18,760 nt of DNA from an uncultured Clostridia bacterium (GTDB lineage: Bacteria > Bacillota > Clostridia > Christensenellales > Borkfalkiaceae), in assembly GCA_934273135.1 (NCBI GenBank), contig CAKQSU010000004.1, positions 1-18,760 of the forward strand, written 5' to 3'. Both the position numbers and the translations under genes were made by a program. Below are positions 14,711-18,760 of this stretch, piece by piece. Position 1 is the first letter of the stretch, and each line of letters starts with the position of its first letter. A model generated the notes under the pieces. The model was not told the DNA's origin and searched no databases. It saw nothing but the letters and a program-made list of their open reading frames with translations.

Positions 14711-16225
14711 TTGGAAAAAATCGGAATTATTGACTTAGGTTCTAACTCGGCACGGCTTGTCATCGTCAAAATGCTCGGTGACGGACACTTTATGGTTATC
14801 GACCAGCTTAAGGAAAGCGTAAGGCTCGGTAAGGATATGGAGAGAGACGGCTTTTTGAAGCCGCAGCGAATAGCCGAAACAATCAAAACACTGAAAATGT
14901 TCCGCAAGCTGTGCGACGCTTACGGAATAGAAAGAATCATCGCCGTTGCGACCGCCGCCGTCAGGCGCGCCAAAAACCAGAGGAGCTTTTTGGACGAGGT
15001 TGCGACGACTTGCGGAATAAAGCACAAAGTTTTATCCGCCGAAGAAGAAGCTATTTACATTTATCGCGGAATAATCAACACGATGGACGTGCCTAAGGGG
15101 CTTATCCTCGAAGTGTCGGGCGGCGCGACAAAGGTTATTTACTATAACCGCCGCAACCTTCTGAACTTCAAAACGCTTCCTTTCGGCGCAATCACCTTAA
15201 CGGAACTTTTCGCCACCGACGGGCTTACCCCTGCGGAACAAACGGCAAAAATCGAGGAATTTTTCATTCAGCAGCTTTCGTCTATAGAATGGCTTAAAGA
15301 AATCGACCCCGAAACTCAGCTTATACTTGTGGGCGGCTCCTTCCGCGCGCTTGGCAAAATCAGCAAAATCGTTAAAAAGAGTCCTTATCCCATCATTCAC
15401 AACTACCATATCCAGAGCGAAGAATTCGTCGATATTTACAACAGGCTCAAAGCAATGGACCTTGATAAAAAGAAGAGAATCAAAGGCGTTTCTTCCTCCC
15501 GCGCGGATATTCTCCCGAGCGCGCTCGCCGTTATTCAGTCGGTTATAGGTTACTGCGGCTTTAACGAAATGGTCGTTTCCGGTTGCGGGCTTAGGGAAGG
15601 GCTTATGTTTAACTACGCTATGCCCTCCACTTTCGAAAAGCCTATTTCGGACGTTTTGGGTTACAGCCTTAAAACGCTCGTCAAAAACTACGGCTGCAAC
15701 GAAAAGCACGTCGAACAGGTTCTCAATATCTGCATTCAGCTCTTCAAGCAACTTCGCGTTCTTCACAAATTCCCGCGTCAGCACATGAGAATTTTGAAGG
15801 TCGCCGCTATGCTTCACGACTCGGGCGCAAGCATTAAGTATTACGATTATCAAAAACATTCGAGCTATATTACGCTTAACTCCGCGCTTTACGGAATAAG
15901 CCAGAGGGAAATCGTCCTTGCGGCTCTCGTTATATCCGTTTATAAGAACGATGACTTTTCTATGAGCGAACTCGTCAAATACAAAGAGTTCATCACGGAA
16001 GCCGACGTTGAAGTCATAAGAAAGCTCGGCGTTATGCTCCGCATTGCCGAAAGTTTGGACAGAAGCATGTCCGGCTGCGTAACGGGCATCGTTTGTGACG
16101 TTCTGGGCGATTCCGTTATTATGAAAACGGAGCTTGCGGGGGATGCGTCGCTTGAAATTAAAGAGGCGAAAACGGTCGCGCAAGACTTCAAGAGAATTTT
16201 CAAAAAGAATCTCGATATACTTTAA
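14711..16225 (+). CDS. Ppx/GppA family phosphatase with HD-type C-terminal region
   Basis: A 504-residue cytosolic protein of the ASKHA fold. The family hydrolyses inorganic polyphosphate or the 5'-phosphate of pppGpp. The start TTG at 14711 gives MEKIGIIDLGSNSARLVIV, the canonical first phosphate loop at the expected place. VATAAVRRAKN and the catalytic-type Glu in SAEEEA (about residue 111) follow. The second phosphate loop reads ILEVSGGATKV rather than the usual DIGGGSTE: the Asp is Glu134, and the Glu two residues after the Gly pair's Ser/Ala is Lys141. Residues ~310-504 resemble the Ppx C-terminal HD region, with LHDSGASIKYY (His369-Asp370) and HSSYIT. The gene is monocistronic with its own promoter and terminator. 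Whether it acts on polyphosphate, pppGpp or neither cannot be read from sequence, so no symbol is given. Confidence 0.9.
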   Translation: MEKIGIIDLGSNSARLVIVKMLGDGHFMVIDQLKESVRLGKDMERDGFLKPQRIAETIKTLKMFRKLCDAYGIERIIAVATAAVRRAKNQRSFLDEVATTCGIKHKVLSAEEEAIYIYRGIINTMDVPKGLILEVSGGATKVIYYNRRNLLNFKTLPFGAITLTELFATDGLTPAEQTAKIEEFFIQQLSSIEWLKEIDPETQLILVGGSFRALGKISKIVKKSPYPIIHNYHIQSEEFVDIYNRLKAMDLDKKKRIKGVSSSRADILPSALAVIQSVIGYCGFNEMVVSGCGLREGLMFNYAMPSTFEKPISDVLGYSLKTLVKNYGCNEKHVEQVLNICIQLFKQLRVLHKFPRQHMRILKVAAMLHDSGASIKYYDYQKHSSYITLNSALYGISQREIVLAALVISVYKNDDFSMSELVKYKEFITEADVEVIRKLGVMLRIAESLDRSMSGCVTGIVCDVLGDSVIMKTELAGDASLEIKEAKTVAQDFKRIFKKNLDIL

Positions 16226-16236
16226 TAAAAGATACA

Positions 16237-16268
16237 AAAAAGTCCTTGCTTGTCGGCAAGGATTTTTT
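16237..16268 (+). terminator. Intrinsic terminator of the Ppx/GppA gene
   Basis: CCTTGC (16244-16249) pairs with GCAAGG (16256-16261). The stem extends through A-T pairs and one G-T pair down to 16237 and 16268 with a 6-nt loop, ending in a run of six T. Confidence 0.9.
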
Positions 16269-16300
16269 CTATAAAACGGATTTTTATAAAAACGGCAAAC

Positions 16301-16328
16301 AAAAACGACGGGGCGAAAAGCTCCGTCG
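16301..16328 (-). terminator. Intrinsic terminator of the DUF1508 repeat protein gene
   Basis: CGACGGGGC (16306-16314) pairs with GCTCCGTCG (16320-16328) with one G-T pair and a GAAAA loop. On the minus strand it ends in TTTTT (16305-16301). Confidence 0.88.
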
Positions 16329-16343
16329 CGTTTTGTTTTGAGA

Positions 16344-17444
16344 TTAGTTTTGTTCGCTCGGTTTTTCTTCCGTCTTTACTTCGTCTTTCTTTTGGACGAT
16401 AACCGCGGTTTTGGCAAAACGCTTAACCGATTCTATCGCGCTTTCGCAAGCGGCTTTTGTGGAATATCCTTCGCTTACGCACAAAAGGCGGGTGGACGAG
16501 GAGTAAATTTTGAAGAAGTAATTGTCGTATTTGTCAACCGATATCGCAAAGTTGTTTTTGAGAATGTTGTTCTTTACCGTTTCGATGCCGCTTTTAATGC
16601 CCGAAAGCGCGGTGTAACTTTCCGTTCTCAGCAAGACTTCGCCGTTGGAAGCCGTAAGCTTTGCGTAAAATCTGTCGTTTTCTTTTTCGATTATCCATTT
16701 GCCGGAGTAGCGGGTGGGCGTTTGCTCTTCGACAACCTTTTTGGCGGCGGGCTTCTTTTCCGTCGGCTTAGAGTCCTTTTTTTTGGTCGCTTTCTTTGTT
16801 GTCTTTTTAGCCGTCGCTTTCTTTGCTACCGTTTCGGCTTTCTTCGTTTGAGCCTTCTCTTGTTTTTCTTCGGGCTTTTCGGTGGTCTGCTCCGCTTTTT
16901 CCGTTTCGACGGTTATGGCTTGTTCCTCTTCCTTTTCTTCGGCGGGGAGTTCTTCCGCTTTTTCCGTTTCGACGGTTACGGCTTTTTCCTCTTCCTTTTC
17001 TTCGACGGGAAGTTCTTCCGCTTTTTCCGTTTCGACGGTCACGGCTTGTTCCTCTTCCGTTTCCTCGGCAGGGAGTTCTTCGGCTTCTTCAGCTTCGACG
17101 GTTACGGCTTGTTCCTCTTCCTTTTCTTCGGCGGGGAGTTCTTCGGCTTCGTCAGCTTCGATGGTCACGGCTTCTTCCTCTTCCTTTTCTTCGGCAGGGA
17201 GTTCTTCCGCTTCGTCCGCTTCGACGGTTACGGCTTCTTCGGTCTCGGTCTTTTCGTCGACCGGTTCGCTTGACGGCGCGTCGTCTGTTTCGGGCGTTAT
17301 CGGTTCGCAATTCGTCTTTGCGCTTTTACGAACGACGCATCTTATTACGACGATTAAGATTATCGCTATCAGCACCGCCGCAATTGCGGCAACGGCCACG
17401 ATAAAAAGTTTTGGGTTGCTCTTGAAGTACTCGATAATGTTCAT
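16344..17444 (-). CDS. Membrane-anchored protein with acidic 21-residue repeats and tandem DUF1508 (YegP-like) modules
   Basis: A 366-residue protein from the ATG at 17444 (GGAG 10 nt upstream; a GTG at 17453 is only 1 nt from it and unlikely). One transmembrane helix lies at about residues 13-38, with a basic CVVRKSAK flank, so the rest is probably cytosolic. Residues 71-186 are five full copies and one partial copy of a 21-residue acidic unit such as AVTVEADEAEELPAEEKEEE. A Lys/Ala/Thr-rich basic stretch (about 194-238) follows. Two DUF1508-type modules end the protein: GKWIIEKENDRFYAKLTASN... (about 248-294) and FAISVDKYDNYFFKIYSSS... (about 299-344), each with an S-x-GY/ESY-type turn and a helix of the IESVK kind. 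DUF1508 function is poorly known. The linker is probably an extended or helical spacer. Confidence 0.85.
   Translation of the reverse strand: MNIIEYFKSNPKLFIVAVAAIAAVLIAIILIVVIRCVVRKSAKTNCEPITPETDDAPSSEPVDEKTETEEAVTVEADEAEELPAEEKEEEEAVTIEADEAEELPAEEKEEEQAVTVEAEEAEELPAEETEEEQAVTVETEKAEELPVEEKEEEKAVTVETEKAEELPAEEKEEEQAITVETEKAEQTTEKPEEKQEKAQTKKAETVAKKATAKKTTKKATKKKDSKPTEKKPAAKKVVEEQTPTRYSGKWIIEKENDRFYAKLTASNGEVLLRTESYTALSGIKSGIETVKNNILKNNFAISVDKYDNYFFKIYSSSTRLLCVSEGYSTKAACESAIESVKRFAKTAVIVQKKDEVKTEEKPSEQN
16887..17234 (-). repeat. 63-bp in-frame tandem repeats
   Basis: Five complete 63-bp units plus a partial sixth, encoding the acidic 21-residue repeat. Units differ at single positions (EAD/EAE/ETE, EEK/EET, Q/K/E ends), so they are diverged but clearly related. 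Such arrays change length easily by slippage or unequal recombination. Confidence 0.9.
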
Positions 17445-17486
17445 ATCAAACACACTCCGTTTATAATTATTAAATTTTTTGCAAAT

Positions 17487-17510
17487 ATAAATCTAAATAT
17501 AAATCTAAAT
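17487..17510 (-). repeat. Tandem 12-bp repeat in the leader of the DUF1508 gene
   Basis: Two exact adjacent copies of ATAAATCTAAAT (plus strand, 17487-17498 and 17499-17510), just downstream of the start site predicted for the minus-strand gene. The octamer ATCTAAAT and the 12-bp period are shared with 2869-2892. Confidence 0.7.
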
Positions 17511-17520
17511 GTATGTCAAA

Positions 17521-17549
17521 ATTATAATCGGATAAGCAAAAATTGTCAA
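17521..17549 (-). promoter_or_regulatory. Consensus promoter of the DUF1508 repeat protein gene
   Basis: On the minus strand: TTGACA (17549-17544), 17-bp spacer, TATAAT (17526-17521). Both hexamers are perfect. The start is expected near 17514. Confidence 0.87.
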
Positions 17550-17559
17550 TAGAGAAAAC

Positions 17560-17591
17560 TTATTCGGTATGTTTTTGTTCTTATTCGGTAT
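17560..17591. repeat. Direct repeat TTATTCGGTAT, candidate operator
   Basis: Exact 11-mers at 17560-17570 and 17581-17591, start to start 21 bp (two helical turns), between the two divergent promoters. The core TATTCGGTA also occurs at 14368-14376. Confidence 0.5.
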
Positions 17592-17669
17592 ATTCTCAAA
17601 CATATTTTAGCTTATTTTATCGTTTTAGTCAATTAAATAATCAAAAAAGTAGAATTTTGACGAAAAATA

Positions 17670-17678
17670 TGCTACAAT
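17670..17678 (+). promoter_or_regulatory. Extended -10 promoter of the flavoprotein gene
   Basis: TGCTACAAT, an extended -10 (TGn plus TACAAT). No -35 lies at the right distance; a TTGACG at 17657-17662 is only 10 bp upstream of the hexamer. The ATG at 17709 follows after about 25 nt of leader. Confidence 0.5.
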
Positions 17679-17708
17679 AGTTACAGAATTTGAATACAAG
17701 AGGCAAAA

Positions 17709-18760
17709 ATGAAAAATCTGTACGAAGTCGCGATAGTCGGCGGAGGGTTTTCCGGGCTTGTGGCGGCGGTAAAACTCAATAAGCTCGGCGTTAAAAACGT
17801 ATGCATTCTGGAAAGCCAAAAACGCGTCGGAAAAAAGATACTCGTAACGGGCAACGGCAGGGGTAACTTAACCAATGCGAATCTTTCTGTAGAACGCTAT
17901 CACGGGGATAAAAACTTTGCTTCTTTTGCGATTAAAAAGTACGATAACAAAGCTATAGAGAGCTTTTTTAACGATTTAGGTTTACTTTTGACGTATGAAG
18001 AGGACAGGGCTTACCCTTGCGGATTGCAAGCTAACGCCGTTCTGGACGCGTTAAGGCTTTCTCTTAAGGACACGGAGGTTTTCATTGAAAGCTTTGTCGA
18101 AAAAATAGAAAAAAAAGACGGAAATTTTGTGTTGAGCGGAAAGGGCTTTTCGGTTAAGGCAAAAAAAGTCGTTCTCGCTTTCGGCGGCAGCGCGGGGCAA
18201 GGCATGGGTACGGAAGGAAAGTCTTACTCTTTAGCGGAATGCTTCGGACACAGCGTGACCCCGCTTTCGCCGTCGCTCGTGCAGTTAAAGACGGATAGCG
18301 TCTTTTTTAAGGGCTTAAAAGGCATTAAACACCGCGTTAAACTTAGCCTTGCGGACGGAAAGGACTGTAAAAACATCGTTAAAACCGCCGTGGGCGATTT
18401 ACTTTTTACCGATACGGGGGCAAGCGGCAACGCCGTTTTCGAAGTTTCCTCATACCTCGGGGAAGTTGCGTCGCCCTATCTTTTAGTCGAATTTTTACCC
18501 GAAAAAAGCGAGGAAGAAATCTTCAAAGGCTTAAAAAAGAAATGCGAAAGCTTTCCTAAGGAAAGCGCGGAAACGCTTTTAAGCGGTTACGTTCACAATA
18601 AATTAGGCGAAAAAATTTGTCGAAAAATCTTTAACGTTCAAACGCTCTCCGAGCTTTTATGCGATGATTTGAAAACGGCAATTTATGCGATTAAGCGATA
18701 TATAGGCAGGGTTATCGGCACAACGGGCTTTATTTACGCGCAAGTAACGCACGGCGGAAT
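17709..18760 (+). CDS. BaiN/HI0933-type NAD(P)/FAD-dependent oxidoreductase (3' end outside window)
   Basis: An open frame from the ATG at 17709 to the window edge (350 codons, no stop). It starts with a dinucleotide-binding motif, VAIVGGGFSGLVAAVKL, then the E-rich strand end ILESQKRVGKKIL and the family hallmark TGNGRGNLTN. AYPCGLQANAVLDAL, VVLAFGGSAGQGMGTEG, a second region with LLFTDTGASGNAVFEVS, and TTGFIYAQVTHGG at the edge all fit the HI0933-like flavoprotein family (BaiN, aminoacetone oxidase-like annotations). About 50-70 C-terminal residues with the final FAD-contact motif should lie beyond 18760. AGAGG is about 5 nt before the ATG. BaiN was linked to bile-acid dehydroxylation, but the family is broad and the substrate here is unknown. 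It is divergent from the DUF1508 repeat gene. Confidence 0.92.
   Translation, partial: MKNLYEVAIVGGGFSGLVAAVKLNKLGVKNVCILESQKRVGKKILVTGNGRGNLTNANLSVERYHGDKNFASFAIKKYDNKAIESFFNDLGLLLTYEEDRAYPCGLQANAVLDALRLSLKDTEVFIESFVEKIEKKDGNFVLSGKGFSVKAKKVVLAFGGSAGQGMGTEGKSYSLAECFGHSVTPLSPSLVQLKTDSVFFKGLKGIKHRVKLSLADGKDCKNIVKTAVGDLLFTDTGASGNAVFEVSSYLGEVASPYLLVEFLPEKSEEEIFKGLKKKCESFPKESAETLLSGYVHNKLGEKICRKIFNVQTLSELLCDDLKTAIYAIKRYIGRVIGTTGFIYAQVTHGG

Noticed and set aside
15197..16237. A 346-codon open frame on the minus strand inside the Ppx/GppA gene.
   Set aside because: It lies opposite a gene with clear family motifs, has no recognisable domain or promoter, and begins inside a terminator stem.
16887..17234. 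A CRISPR-like or intergenic tandem array.
   Set aside because: The 63-bp units are contiguous, in frame with a protein, and have no spacers.
16338..17273. A 311-codon open frame on the plus strand, antisense to the DUF1508 repeat protein, rich in Phe, Leu, Arg and Gly.
   Set aside because: It is the complement of Glu/Lys codon-rich repeats, which leaves antisense frames open. It has no ribosome site or family match, and its repeats are only the mirror of the real gene.
17657..17678. A standard promoter from TTGACG (17657) and TACAAT (17673).
   Set aside because: The spacer is only 10 bp. An extended -10 reading fits better.

Overview
The window looks like chromosomal DNA of an anaerobic, low-to-mid GC Bacillota-type bacterium, most likely a gut Clostridia relative; this placement is inference. 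The support is AGGAGG-type ribosome binding sites, TTGACA/TATAAT promoters with 17-bp spacers, AT-rich gaps with intrinsic terminators, several lipobox proteins, a ferredoxin next to a lactate dehydrogenase, and an N-acetylhexosamine kinase of the type used on host-glycan sugars. I see no tRNA, rRNA, CRISPR array, phage genes or transposase gene.

Layout. The left edge holds the C-terminal two thirds of glutaminyl-tRNA synthetase, whose first ~50 bases do not read as GlnRS in any frame. A CvpA-like membrane protein with a consensus promoter and a leader hairpin follows, facing a lipoprotein of unknown function across a shared terminator. A membrane-anchored helical-repeat protein and IMP dehydrogenase (guaB) form a two-gene operon closed by a strong terminator. 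A two-motif ferredoxin-type protein and L-lactate dehydrogenase form a second pair. A small lipoprotein then converges on a CPBP-family membrane protease. An N-acetylhexosamine 1-kinase (NahK-like) has its own promoter and terminator.

Between the kinase and the next gene lies a ~290-bp non-coding element with 25-bp near-perfect terminal inverted repeats bounded by TA. It looks like a MITE of the IS630/Tc1-mariner type and is the clearest mobile sequence here. Next is a 1038-residue surface protein on the minus strand with a lipobox at one end, a transmembrane helix near the other, and polyserine linkers inside both anchors. Two half-size TauE/SafE genes follow, then a 410-bp AT-rich gap with a perfect palindrome and related half-sites, then a Ppx/GppA phosphatase with an HD-type C-terminal region. 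The right end has a membrane-anchored protein with five 21-residue acidic repeats and two DUF1508 (YegP-like) modules, and the start of a BaiN/HI0933-type flavoprotein that runs off the window.

How the genes work together. Most are single-gene or two-gene units separated by terminators, so no large pathway is encoded. Themes are nucleotide and energy metabolism (GuaB, Ldh, ferredoxin, Ppx/GppA), sugar salvage (NahK) and the cell envelope (CvpA, lipoproteins, CPBP, TauE pair, the two anchored proteins). The least explained parts are the doubly anchored surface protein, the DUF1508 repeat protein, the MITE, and several short operator-like repeats, including a tandem 12-mer just after the predicted start site of two unrelated genes.
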